Below, in pieces: positions 1 through 10,546 of a stretch of 64,000 nt of DNA. Each line of letters starts with the position of its first letter. The first letter of the stretch is position 1. The notes under the pieces were generated by a model that was given only the letters and a program-made list of their open reading frames with translations, had not been told where the DNA came from and searched no databases. The position numbers and the translations under genes were made by a program. This stretch comes from Cinnamomum chago (Eukaryota; Streptophyta; Magnoliopsida; Laurales; Lauraceae), in assembly GCA_038049695.1 (NCBI GenBank), contig CP142461.1, forward strand, positions 30,945,001 to 31,009,000, written 5' to 3'.

Positions 1-1
1 T

Positions 2-1196
2 GGCTGTGTACTTCGATGCACACATGGTCTACCTTGTGCTCATGAAATTGCAGAATACATAAGTGCCGGTCGCCCTATTCCTCTAGATTGCACGCATATG
101 CATTGGCGCAAGCTTGACTTGTTATCTACCGCTTCTGTCAAGGACTCGTGTTTGAATTTGGATTGCATGCCAGAGATAGATTTAATTGTTGAACAGTTCA
201 GGGGCTATGACTCGAGAAAGAAGTTACAAATCTTGGATAAGCTTAGGGAGCTTGCAAAGCCTGAGACGACCTCGCTTGCCGAGCCAGCTTCGAAGTCACA
301 GTGTAAGGGGCGCCCAAAATTGAAATTACATAACTCCACTAAACGTGAGCCGTCTTCCTTTGAATATTTTGAATCAGCTCAAGACAGTTACTCTCCTGTC
401 TTGAAGATGGAAGAGACCATTGTCAGTAGTGGGGCCTCTTTGGTGCCCGTGAAGAAGCATATACCTAAGCAAAAGGTCATTCGCACCCGATCGCTAAAGC
501 CTGTTTCTTATATTAACACACTACCAGCTGGTTTAAGGCCTTATATCCATCATGTAAAAGATGTCAAGGCGGATGGCAATTGTGGCTTTAGAGCAATTGC
601 AGGGTTGATGGGACTTGGTGAGGACTCGTGGCAACAGGTACGAAAAGATCTTTCTAGAGAGTTGGTGACTCATGCCGAACACTACAGACAATTATATGGT
701 TCACATCAAAGGGTTGATGAACTTCTCCATATCATATCCTACGAAGAGGATTGCCCTCCACATGATCGGTGGATGACGATGCCGGACATGGGACATCTAA
801 TTGCCTCACACTATAACGTGGTTCTATACCATTTGTCAATGGAGCAATGTCTGACTTTTCTTCCTCTTCGATCTGTGCCTATTCCTCTAGCTGCTAGGTG
901 GGAGATCGCAATCGGTTTTGTCAATCAAAACCACTTTGTTCAGGTGATACCAAGTTCATTGCATAGTTTCTCCGATCTTATTTTGCTCTGAAATAACGTG
1001 ACTAACTTGAACTCATTATCATATGTAGGTTTTCCTCTTACAAGGTCATCCGATTCCACCCATTGCTACTAACTGGAATCGTCACCATCACCCTTCTGCA
1101 GATGGATGGGATACGGCTTATCAATCTCGGATCCAACATTTCAGAGATATTATCAGTCCATCAGTTGCGACATGCGAAACAATTGATATAGAATGA
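2..1196 (+). CDS. MULE transposase C-terminus: SWIM zinc finger plus OTU protease domain (5' partial)
   Basis: This is the 3' end of a Mutator-like (MULE/FAR1-type) transposase that begins left of the window. Frame 2 is open from base 2 and reads GCVLRCTHGLPCAHE, the Cys/His SWIM finger at the end of plant MULE transposases. Counting from the Met at 98, residues about 150-282 form an OTU-family cysteine-protease domain. The box KADGNCGFRA gives Asp159 and Cys162 as catalytic candidates and QNHFVQ gives His279. An intron (944-1028, GT-AG) joins HFVQ in frame to a last exon at 1029-1196, which starts VFLLQGHPIPPIATNW and ends in TGA. The OTU triad looks intact, so the enzyme could be active; that is inference. 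OTU enzymes remove ubiquitin or similar modifiers, and the role in a transposon is unknown. The region between finger and OTU is Lys/Ser-rich and looks disordered. Confidence 0.85.
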
Positions 1197-1393
1197 ATGT
1201 TATGTTTTATAAGGATGTATCAATGTTCCAATTTTTTTGAAAAACTCGGTGACATGAACCTTGTTGTAATTTTGCATCTGTTTCTTTTTATTTTAAAGAT
1301 AAGAATATTCTATATATCTTCATGGTGCATTGGGAAAGTATCTCCACAAACCATTTTTTAGGAAAATATTAATACTCAGCTTCTCCCATGTTC

Positions 1394-1514
1394 GTTCGGC
1401 CACACAGGGCCGAACACATTTATATTGTTCGGCCCTATGTAGCCGAACCAACTTGAGTTGTTCGGTCTCACGCGGCCGAGCAAACACAATTTGTTCGGCA
1501 TCACAGGGCCGAAC
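1394..1514. repeat. Array of four short palindromes, 33-bp period
   Basis: Four units start at 1394, 1427, 1460 and 1493. Each is an imperfect palindrome of the form GTTCGGCC-N(6-8)-GGCCGAAC, about 22 bp, followed by an AT-rich spacer of about 11 bp. The array lies just 3' of the MULE/OTU reading frame. A related array lies beyond the PMD gene at 3896-4082. Because 33 is divisible by 3, the array translates into a repetitive peptide, which is probably incidental. Confidence 0.85.
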
Positions 1515-1823
1515 ATAACTGTAAGTGCGTCCAAACTTTCAATGTTTTCTTACAAAACTGTTTGTAACCTCTTTGTTTTTTAAATTCGGTCCTATATAAA
1601 AAAGAAACTATCAAACATACTTCAAATCAATATGCAACGTTAAAAAATCATATCCATAAATAGGCCATGGAAAAAATATGTACAGACCTTTGTTACACAT
1701 CATATTACTTACAAAACTGTTTGTAACCTCTTTGTTACACAAAAAAATTACAATCTTTCAATGTTTTCCAACAAGAACAATTATATGGAAACAAAAAAGA
1801 AGTTCAAATGCTTAGTCCACATC
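1515..1823. other. Spacer between the palindrome array and the PMD gene end
   Basis: AT-rich spacer. A stretch containing CAAAACTGTTTGTAACCTC occurs twice, near 1554 and 1711, each time close to a TTTCAATGTTTTC motif, which suggests a short local duplication. I see no gene in it. Confidence 0.5.
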
Positions 1824-3841
1824 CTATCCCCCACGTCTCCCCCTGCGGCTGTAAGTGCGTGTCTCGCTCCGTGGCGGTCGATGAACAAGATCTGCCGGAT
1901 CGGCTCCATCCAGTACCTTGTTTACGTCCTCAAGGGCCACGTACAAGGCATCAGGATCTCAGATACTCAGACTATGCCCTCTCCTTAGAATCGGCTGAAT
2001 AATACTTTGGGCATTCACGATGCGCTGCCACATTGATCACATAAAGCACAAATTAGTAAGTTTGTTCAGTTGGTTATATTTAATAAAATAGTTAAGTTAC
2101 CAGGCATCTTACCAATCGTGGGTCAATAGAAGAGCTACCCTGAGAATCCTGATTACGCGGATTAAACGTGGAGCGATGTTCAGGGTTTTGAATAATAGGG
2201 TGGGACACTCGGCGGAACCATTCCATATAATTGGGTGCACAGTCCCATGGGTGCCCCACAGGTGCACCGCGCTCCATCGGAGACAGGATGTGGTTATGCC
2301 ATCTCTCCCATATTTGATCCAAGTAATTGTAGGCGATCCGATATTGATTTGCGGTGGGACCCCTAGTGGCGCGCTGTGGAGCTAGTGGAGTGGGGGGAAT
2401 GCGTTGAACCCTACCAAATTGCCTAAGCACCCGATCAGGATGATATGGTTCAACGATGTCCATGCACTTAAGACAGCCAGTATAAAACGCAACCTCATTA
2501 AAGGGGTGATCTGCCCTATGCTCTCGATAGGGGTCCCACACCACCTGCAACATTAGTCAACAAAACCATTAGTTAAAGTATACGATACTATTTTCGGAAA
2601 ACGTAATGCATTTATAACATATAAAAGACATTACCTCATGGGCACCAAGGTCATCAAGTGCCTCTCGTAATGACTGCAGGTTGGACATTTGGTCCCCAGA
2701 CTCTCTTCTTGGCACCCAACGATGCACCCGTGGTAAATCTTCTGTGTATGCGCGGTTTTGGTGAGGCCTACATATGTGGAAATGCTCGTAAATCCATGCC
2801 TCTAGTAGAGTCAAATATCCTGCAATCTGCCTGACTCCATTACGAGTAGCAAACCCTAACTGTCGGTATAAATGCGCAAGTGCAGCAGCTCCCCAAGCAT
2901 ACGTGCGTGCCTCATCAAAGTTCATCAGCAGCCTCAAATAAGGCACTGGGACCCTCGTGCCAGTCTTGTCTGTGAAGAGTGTACAGCCCAATATATATAG
3001 TAGATATGCTCTAGCTGCACACCTAATGCGATCTTCTGGATCCGCATCAGTCACGTCTCCATATAGGTCCCTCAGCCACTCCAATCTAACTGAAGAGCCC
3101 CGCACACCTACTAACTCTTCGTGTGCCTGCTGGGATGTGACCCCGAGACCATGCTCTACAAGTGTCTTTGATCGCTCAAAAGACAGCTGCTCAACTGATA
3201 CGGATCTCCCAGTGACCGGGATCCCTAGAATGGTGCCGACGTCATCAAGTGTAATCGTCATTTCACCGAAAGGCATGTGAAATGTGTTAGTCTCAGGCTG
3301 CCATCTTTCCACAAAGGCTGACACCATGTTCTTGTTGATGGAATGATAAGACGTCGCCACCAATGGAGCCAGCCCTGAACGGCCAATGAGACGTGTAAAA
3401 ATGGTATTTTGCCTTCCTTCTGAATTCCATGCCCAATCACAGATTTTTTGGCCATGGCTTATGCATTTGAGTGGCGGTCTCTCCTGCAAAACGAAATAAA
3501 ACATAAATTAGCAAAGGTAATAAATATTTAAAACCTATTCAACAAGAATATTCACAAACCTGTTGCTGCCAAATACTTGCAGCAATATGAGTCCGAAAAC
3601 TAGGCAGTAGGCTCAAACTTGTAGGGCCCCCGGGAATCTCTCCAGTCCTATGAGCAACAGGGGGGCGTTGTGCACGTACTTCTGGCTGTTCGGGCTCAAC
3701 TTGGGGTTCGGGCTCAACTTGGGGTTCGGGCTGTTCTTCAACCGCTTCTTCGTCACTCTCGGAGGAAGAAGCCACCACCCTCTGACGTAGTCTCCGGTTC
3801 GACGCTGTCGGTCGAATCCTAGAGGTACTCGGCCTATCCAT
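1824..3841 (-). CDS. Plant mobile domain (PMD, MAIN-like) protein with a premature stop in the last exon
   Basis: Four exons on the minus strand, all in phase 0: 3841-3560, 3483-2635, 2544-2113 and about 2024-1824, with GT-AG introns. Exon 1 (94 aa) starts MDRPSTS and is acidic, with a Glu/Pro repeat (EPQVEPEPQVEPEQPE). Exons 2-3 hold the plant mobile domain of the MAIN/MAIL1 and transposon-borne family, with LIGRSGLAPLV, VERWQPETNTFHMPFGE and ILGIPVTG as family hallmarks. In exon 4 the frame meets TGA at 1961-1959 after 542 residues, yet stays open for 44 more codons (DPDALYVALEDVNKVLD onward) to TAG at 1826-1824. This looks like a recent nonsense mutation or a shortened tail. It converges on the MULE/OTU gene, and transposon-borne PMD genes are known, so it may be cargo of the same element. 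Molecular function is unknown; MAIN proteins act in plant genome stability and silencing. Confidence 0.8.
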
Positions 3842-3895
3842 ATATCTTAAAAAAAAATTAACATCAGTACATAGATTACCACTGAGTCACAGTCC

Positions 3896-4082
3896 GTTCG
3901 GCCCTGAGTATCCGTGTGGTTATTGAGTTGTCGGCGTTACAATGCCGAGCAAATGTATTTTGCTCGGACCCACACTGCCGAGCACATATATTTTGCTCGG
4001 ACCTACATTGCCGAGCATATTATGTTTCCACGGCTCGTGAAGTCCGAACGTTCCGTGTTCGTTCGGATGCACAGAGCCGAAC
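3896..4082. repeat. Second palindrome array, 33-bp period, upstream of the PMD gene
   Basis: Five to six diverged units start near 3896, 3930, 3962, 3995, 4032 and 4061. Each has arms such as GCTCGGAC...GCCGAGC or GTTCGGAT...GCCGAAC, 30-34 bp apart. The arms and the spacing match the array at 1394-1514, although the spacers differ. The array begins about 55 bp upstream of the PMD start codon, so it could overlap that gene's promoter. Confidence 0.8.
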
Positions 4083-6304
4083 GGACTCATAGTCTGCAAC
4101 TATCCCAGTGGCTGGACGAAGGAGACAATGGCGCAAGAGGGGGGGGGGAAATATGAAAATTCCAAATCTTTGATCTTAAAATACGAATACAATCATTTCT
4201 AAACAAGCAAAAGGCATCAAAATCACTCACATAGGTTGGAAAGTGACGATTCACAGTAATGTGTGCACTTGTAAGAAGAAGGCGATGGCCCAGGCGGTTG
4301 GAAATCCTATGTTCACGTGGAGGAGAAGGTTGGGGAGCTTTTTGATCTCGCCTTGGACGTGGAGGCTGCAGTGAAACGGCAGTTCAGACAGTGAAATGGG
4401 AGGGAAGACGACAGCGTGGAGGGAGAAAACCTCTATGAGAAAGCATGGGCATTTTTGGGAACGTGCAGAGTGTGGAGATCAAAATGGGAGAAGCTTCTCA
4501 CTGTGTATAGAGTTGCACAGTGTGGAGATCAAAATGGAGTGTGCAGGTAGCAGGACTCTTTTTCTTTTAGGGTTGTAACTAAAAATCAAATAGCATGATT
4601 GGATTGCATAGTTAATTGCAATCAATTATGCAATTGAGAAGATAAATATTATTTCACTAGCACCACATACAATATAATCCATTAAAATATATAAAGATGC
4701 TCAAATTCCGTTTGACAAATAATTCCATTTTCCATCACAATCTTTCCTTGACCAAAATATTCTAGGAAGGAGAAAATATTTCAAACAAACACATGCTTAG
4801 TAATCTGCATGCAAGACATTCTCATTAAATTAACAAAAAACAATCAATTGGTTTTACACACTTTGATATATCAAGCATGAAATAGAATAAACTAATAAAA
4901 ATACCAAGCGCTTGTGACCATGCTTAAGTAATTTGATCCCACTTAATCCAGATGAAATTTGCAAGAAAAAATAATATCAAAATATGAAGAAAATGCTTTG
5001 TGCCACTTTTGGCAGCCAAAAATTTTAAGGTCACTTTTGGTAACAAAATCTTTATGGAAAAGATTTCCACTTTTCATAATATTAGAAAAAATATGTTTGG
5101 TGATTGCAGAACCTTGGTATTCTGGGCAAGTCATTGATGCAAAGGAGGTGGATATAAAAGCCAAAATCCCCCACCCCCATTTCACAAATTCTCGCTCGAT
5201 CTCTCCTGCGAAAGTCTCTCTCGAGCAAGGGTCTCTTGCCGAATGTCTCACTCTGTTGTCGAGATACTCTCTCATGTACATCTCTCTCTCTCGATATTGT
5301 TTTCTAATTACGATCTTTGTTATGATGATCTTTCTAGTTGTTAAGAAAGGGCATTAGGGATGGTTTTGTTATGTAAACCTTCTCATCCCTCTTCACCTTC
5401 TATTTTGAATATCTTATGAAAAAATTGCAAATTGCCGTGAAAAATCCACACTTGGCGGTTATAAATCTCCAAGGATTTGGACCATTCGAGATCCTCATGG
5501 AAATCCTCAATTAAAAAGAGGGTATAAAACCCTCAAAACTACAGATTCCTCACCTATTATCAAATGTGACTTGGGGAGTCCTTAGCCATACGAACCGTCA
5601 ATGAGAAAAAGCAATATTTCAGGGGTAGTGGAGAATCCTCAAATTTGTGGATCACTCATCCAACATCAAACATGACCTAATGATACATTTGTATAATAAG
5701 AGGATTCCAATTTAGAGAGGAAAGATATTCTAATTTTCAAAGCAGCACACTCTTCCATCATTTGGTGTGACACTGTTTCCATGCACAAATGGAAAAAAAT
5801 GAATTGATTTTTGTCAATAGAGAGGATTTCAGTTTCCAGAGAGGCAAGACTGCAATATTTATATTCCTTGCAAAAATAAGAATCCACATAATATAGAATC
5901 CTCTCATTGCAGAAACACACCCAAAGGAGGTACATTTTTATGAAAATTTTGTATCAAAGAATCTCCAACTGTTTTAATGTCCATAGAGCATTTGAACTAC
6001 TTCACCATCTCAAAAATCATATTTGGGCTTTCAAATTTCTTCAAATTTCAGAATATTGAGTGTTATAACTTCCCAAGATGGGGATAAACATAATAAGATT
6101 TCATATTGCCAATCAACTTTCCCAATTATAACCAAGCATTTAAGAAGCTGGAATTCCAATAATTCCAAGGCCAAGTCCCAATGATATATGAATAACTCAC
6201 ATATTTGAGGATATCTCACACCTTTGTACTTTCAATTCCAGATGTTCACATCATATAATAGAGGAGTGGGTTGGACCTAGGAATCCTCAATCAGGCTATA
6301 AGAT
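4083..6304. other. Intergenic, no recognisable gene
   Basis: A 2.2-kb AT-rich stretch. A 20-bp direct repeat containing GTGTGGAGATCAAAATGG occurs near 4470 and 4518. An expected right terminus of the MULE to the left might lie around 4.1-4.6 kb, but I could not define one without the left end. The reading frames at 4.9-5.4 kb carry no motif I recognise, and the CT-rich tract near 5190-5300 is low complexity. Confidence 0.5.
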
Positions 6305-6982
6305 TGGCACGACCCGAGCCCAAGATTTGATTACTTCGGACAAACCCCGAGTCGCAACTCATACTTACTCCCGTAAACTCCAAATTAACTAAAGTTAAAA
6401 CGAAATCTATAAAGGATAAACATACTCTCATATCTTTCAAATGTACAATTTTGCTAAAAATATATACATTGATATCAAATACAATTGTACGAGTCCTTTA
6501 CATCAAAACGTAAAGTTCCACTTATACAATTTACATTTCATTACACTATTTATGTCAAACACTGCATATTCAAAATACAATGCAGGATGACAAGTATTAA
6601 CGTTTCAAAATGAATTATCCAAAAGTAATTCAATTCATTTTCAAAAATATTCCCGAATCCATTTTGCACTCGGATATCAATCCAATGATATCTCGTCAAG
6701 TTCATTCAATTAGTCCTCCTAGAGGAACCTGAGCGGCCTCCTCCACTGGCGGCACGACTTCTGCAAGACCAGCACGGGCAACTGGGCCTATAATGTCATC
6801 AATAACACTAGTGAACACGACGGTTCAGCAATGTATGCACAAATCTATGATAGTACATGCTAACACATATACTAAATCTGTTCAATTTATCCATTATATC
6901 AATTCTACAATCAATATTCCATTCTAGACAATTCATATAATGACAATAACACATTCATTTAGAGTCAAGTAACGAACAATTA

Positions 6983-7174
6983 ACCCCGAGGGGTAGCTCA
7001 GTTGGCCTAGGACTACGGTTTGCACCCGGAGGTTGTGGGTTCGAAACTGCTCTACCACACTGGGGCCACAGGGGAATTTTACCCGGCTTTCTCTCCTGGG
7101 CCCGTAGGGATTATTCTGGCCCAAAGGGCTGGGAACCCTACGTTATCAAAAAAAAAAAAAAAAAAAAAAAAAAA
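6983..7174 (+). mobile_element. tRNA-derived SINE
   Basis: The head carries a Pol III A box (GGTAGCTCAGTTGG, near 6990) and a B box (GGTTCGAAAC, near 7038). These are followed by a tRNA-unrelated body and a terminal A run of about 27 nt. A perfect 13-bp target duplication, TAACGAACAATTA, flanks it at 6970-6982 and 7175-7187. It inserted into the solo LTR after that LTR was in place. The intact duplication and long A tail suggest a fairly young insertion. Confidence 0.92.
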
Positions 7175-7306
7175 TAACGAACAATTACAAATTTGGCAAC
7201 TACCATAGCATTTCATTTTATTTCCATTCATTTCACATCTTCCAAAAGGAAGGAATCATTCACTTTGCCATCTCCCCAAAGGAATGAATCGTTCATTCAT
7301 TTATAA

Positions 7307-7695
7307 GGGTAATATTCAGGTGAGAACTGTTCTCACATATTATGTGGGAACTGTTCTCACATATTATGTGAGAACTTTTTGTGGGGCCCAGGGGATAGGA
7401 TCCGGGGGGGATGGAAAGATCTATTTGAGATCATCCCAAGTATCAAGTTTGACCCCAAACTCATGCCCCTAACCCTTTCATCCGTGGCCCACAAAGTTTA
7501 ATGGCTTCATATTCAAAAAGATATTCAACCCTCGGTCCAACGGTTCAGTCCATTCGGATATGTGTCAATTCTTGGGATTAGTGACTATCAGGGGGTTCCC
7601 TATTGGTTGTTAGGTTTAGATGGATTGCTAGTTAGGCCCCGTAAAAAAGTTCTCCTATAATAGGTGAGAACTAGTTCTCACTTGAATATTTTCCC
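7307..7695. mobile_element. MITE with 8-bp target duplication, hAT-like
   Basis: A 389-bp non-coding element. It has imperfect terminal inverted repeats starting GGGTAATATTCAGGTGAGAAC on the left and GGGAAAATATTCAAGTGAGAAC on the right. It is flanked by the perfect 8-bp duplication ATTTATAA (7299-7306 and 7696-7703). The left end also repeats the palindrome GAACTGTTCTCACATATTATGTG. Eight-base duplications fit the hAT superfamily, although the GGG start is not the common CAG end of that group. It is nested in the solo LTR. Confidence 0.82.
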
Positions 7696-9731
7696 ATTTA
7701 TAATACTTAGTATTCATTTAGTATTGTAGAATCTACCAGTGCCTGAGCCAGGGACAACTAGCATCACCACTGAGCTCTGGAACGCTCCTCAAATCCATCT
7801 ACTACAGTAGGAATAGTCATTATTTCATTCACATATTCGAAAGGAATTAGACTTAGGATCAACAATACAAACACAATTCCATTTCATGGAATTAGGCCGT
7901 CAATACTTCAATTCATTTCTAGCATTTTTAACTAATCATTTAGGTAAAACATTCAGTTATCTAATGTACGTGTTATTATTGATGAACATCACTTTATTTG
8001 TATTTTATACATTATGATTTCCGTAGTTAAGACCTATGAAGGTTTATACCATTTTCACAACATTTATCCTTCATTTATTTTAATCGAATTCAAGACTTGA
8101 ATTCGTCACAAATCGAAACCAATTATGACAATTGAGTTCATACAATTAGTCTCAAAACTGTCTAATTAATAGCCATAAAGACTCTCTGATTCAATAGGCT
8201 CAGTTTCTGAAATTTCAAAATTTCCATCACAGAAAAATTTGTGCACTCGCCCACCTGTTCGGTTGGCTGAATGGTTTCATTCGATTGGCCGAACAGTACT
8301 CAGTCAGGTTATCTGTGGTTCAATTTTTCTCAGATTGCGAACACAGTCACATTTGGCCACCTATTCGACAGGCCAAACAGAGCTCGATTTTTCCCAAAAA
8401 CTCTTATCCAAATTTTTCCAAGTTTGAACTCTATGAGTTCAGACATCCTTTTTAGCATCCTAAATCATAAGAAATGCATATACTTGCCTCTTTTGGAGAT
8501 TAATTGACAAAAAGCCCTTTGCTTAACTTGATTTGAAATCAAATCCCCAATTCAAACCCTAATTCAATAAAACATTAGTCACAAAACTCATATGAGTTGT
8601 TTGTGTTACAAACCATTCTTAACACTTAATAAAACTTGGAAGTTCTGTAAATGGCCTTAGACACTTACTTGTAGCTCAAAGAAAAGGAGAAGTTGAGGTT
8701 TTCTCCAACTTTCATTCTAAGCAAATGGAAGGAGAAGATGAAGCTAGCACCTCTCTTTTTCTCCAAAATCACTCGAAAAACTCTAATCTTGACAAATGAT
8801 GAAGAAAAGGAAGAAGAAGGAAGGAAGGAGCCTAGGGTTTGCTCTCTTCAAACACTTGGGCTGGAATGAGTGAATGAAGAATGAGTGAATGAACTCATTT
8901 TGAGTTCATCTAAACTTATATAATGGACCTTTTGCACTTAAGCACTCCTCCTCTTCACTCATTTACATTTTGAGTCAAATGAAAGCTCATTTGATCAAAT
9001 TCATGTCAAATGAATTTAAGCCTATTATAAAAGTTAATGTACTATTTGAGATACACGCGTTGGTATCAAGAGTTACCATATTCGACAAAATACGCGAAAA
9101 TTCGTATCTACACAAAAGTCCTTGTTTGGGTCTAAAATCAAATCAATTAGCTTAATTCCATTCAATATCATTTCATTAAGCTCAAATCAATTATTCGAAA
9201 CTAATTCAATTCAATTTGGTCGTTAACCACAATTAGCTCAATTAAATATAGTTAATTAGCATTAATCTAAATCAATTCACGTTAATCTTAATTTATTAGA
9301 GTTAATCTTTATTAACTCGAGACAATGTGTAACAAAGATGGCCCAAATCCTTAGAGATTATTGCCGAACATGATTTAAAAAAAATAAATAAATTTATAAA
9401 GAGTGAAAACCCTTCTCCAAAAAAATTGGTTGCCAAACATAACTCAAAAATCAAAACAAGCGAGAGTTATAAAATTAATTGTTGGATTGGAGTCTTTACA
9501 CCACAATCCGAGGGACTTTTGGCTAATTTACCTTGGCTAATTTGGTAACTCTAATAATATAGTCAAGTCAAGTAAAGCTGATTTTGAAGAAAGAATAAAA
9601 TATAAGTGAATTATTATGGTATTTTATTTTTAATTGTTTCTTATGGAATTTTTTTTGACGGTTTGTATTGAAAAGTGGATTTCTTTTTTATATTTTAGTG
9701 GATAAAGGTAGTTGCTTTTGACTTTTTGTAT

Positions 9732-10452
9732 TGTAAGTGTCTAAAAATTACGGACTTGATTAGGAGAGGATTAGGCTCTCAATTTGATTATTTGGGAAAG
9801 GATTATCCTCCTGAAACCTGAAAGGGAAAGCGAAGACAAAAGTTAGAGCCACTGGCTGTAGGCAGCCGAAGGCACTCCGATGCCTGAGTTAGTTTAATAA
9901 CCGAATTGAGGAGGAGTGAATGTAGAAGAAAGAATATATGAATGTCTCTTCTTGCATACCTTTGGTGGGTTTACCTCATGAGAATATATGAATGTCTCTT
10001 CTTGCATACGTTTGGTGGTTTTACCTCATGCATATATATAAGCGTGAGAGTTGACTCTTGGGGCAGAGTCCCATCAGATCCTTCCTGAGTGGAGGTAGGT
10101 AAAAAGGGGAAGTCCCATCAACCTGCATTTCGCCTCCTAAGTGGGGGTAGGTGACAGTACTGTCCCATCTGCCCATGCCTCAATGGTTGCGGATGTGACC
10201 GCGAGATAAGGCTAGCTACTTATCTAGGTCCGACGCTCAATCTTCCTGCCAGCTTTGCCGTCGTACCTTTACGGCAGCGCATTTATGGCTGAAGGACAAC
10301 AGAGACCGATATCAGGTTAGGGCCAAGATCGAGATGCGCTTTGCAGATTTTTTCACTGGAATGAGCTTTGTGATCTTTCCAGGCTGGTACTCTTGCCGAG
10401 CTGGGTAAGACCGAGATCGAGAATTATCCTGGCATTAAGAAATGCCCCTACA
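9732..10452 (-). repeat. 3' LTR of the gag-only element
   Basis: This is the downstream LTR in minus orientation, 721 bp. It is longer than its partner partly because the segment AGAATATATGAATGTCTCTTC is present twice in tandem (near 9930 and 9980). Many single-base differences separate it from the right LTR, so the insertion is not recent. Confidence 0.85.
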
Positions 10453-10546
10453 CAATTGCCCCCTAGCTCCTGACCTTTTAGAGTTTTCATACTCTTTGAG
10501 GTCGGGAGCTAAAAATGAGAGGATATGTTGTGCCTGGGAGCAAAGC

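Larger units (their letters stand above)
6305..9334 (-). mobile_element. 3-kb solo LTR, probably Ty3/Gypsy, with two nested insertions
   Basis: On the minus strand this unit starts TGTTACACATTGTCTCGAG and ends GGGTCGTGCCA. It has TG...CA ends and is flanked by a perfect 5-bp target duplication, AAGAT (6300-6304 and 9335-9339). There is no internal domain, primer site or coding sequence, so I read it as a solo LTR left by LTR-LTR recombination. A TATATAA box near 8917 faces minus-strand transcription. Removing the nested SINE and MITE leaves about 2.4 kb, which is long; chromovirus (Tekay/Del) LTRs reach such sizes, so that lineage is a guess from length and ends. Confidence 0.7.

Noticed and set aside
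1330-1518. Open frame with an 11-residue repeat (CSASQGRT-like) over the left palindrome array
   Set aside because: The 33-bp period keeps any frame open and repetitive. There is no start context, no homology and no link to a gene.
1394-4082. Regularly spaced palindromes as a CRISPR array
   Set aside because: The units diverge, spacers are only about 11 bp, there are no cas genes, and the host is a plant.
3914-4156. Open frame with repeats such as AEHIYFARTYI over the right palindrome array
   Set aside because: Same cause: a 33-bp repeat gives a repetitive peptide by chance.
4943-5357. Overlapping frames of 112 and 132 residues on opposite strands
   Set aside because: No motif or homology that I recognise, and the sequence is partly CT-rich low complexity.
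6983-7060. tRNA gene (A and B boxes present)
   Set aside because: There is no cloverleaf with acceptor stem. The unit has a SINE body, a poly-A tail and a 13-bp target duplication.
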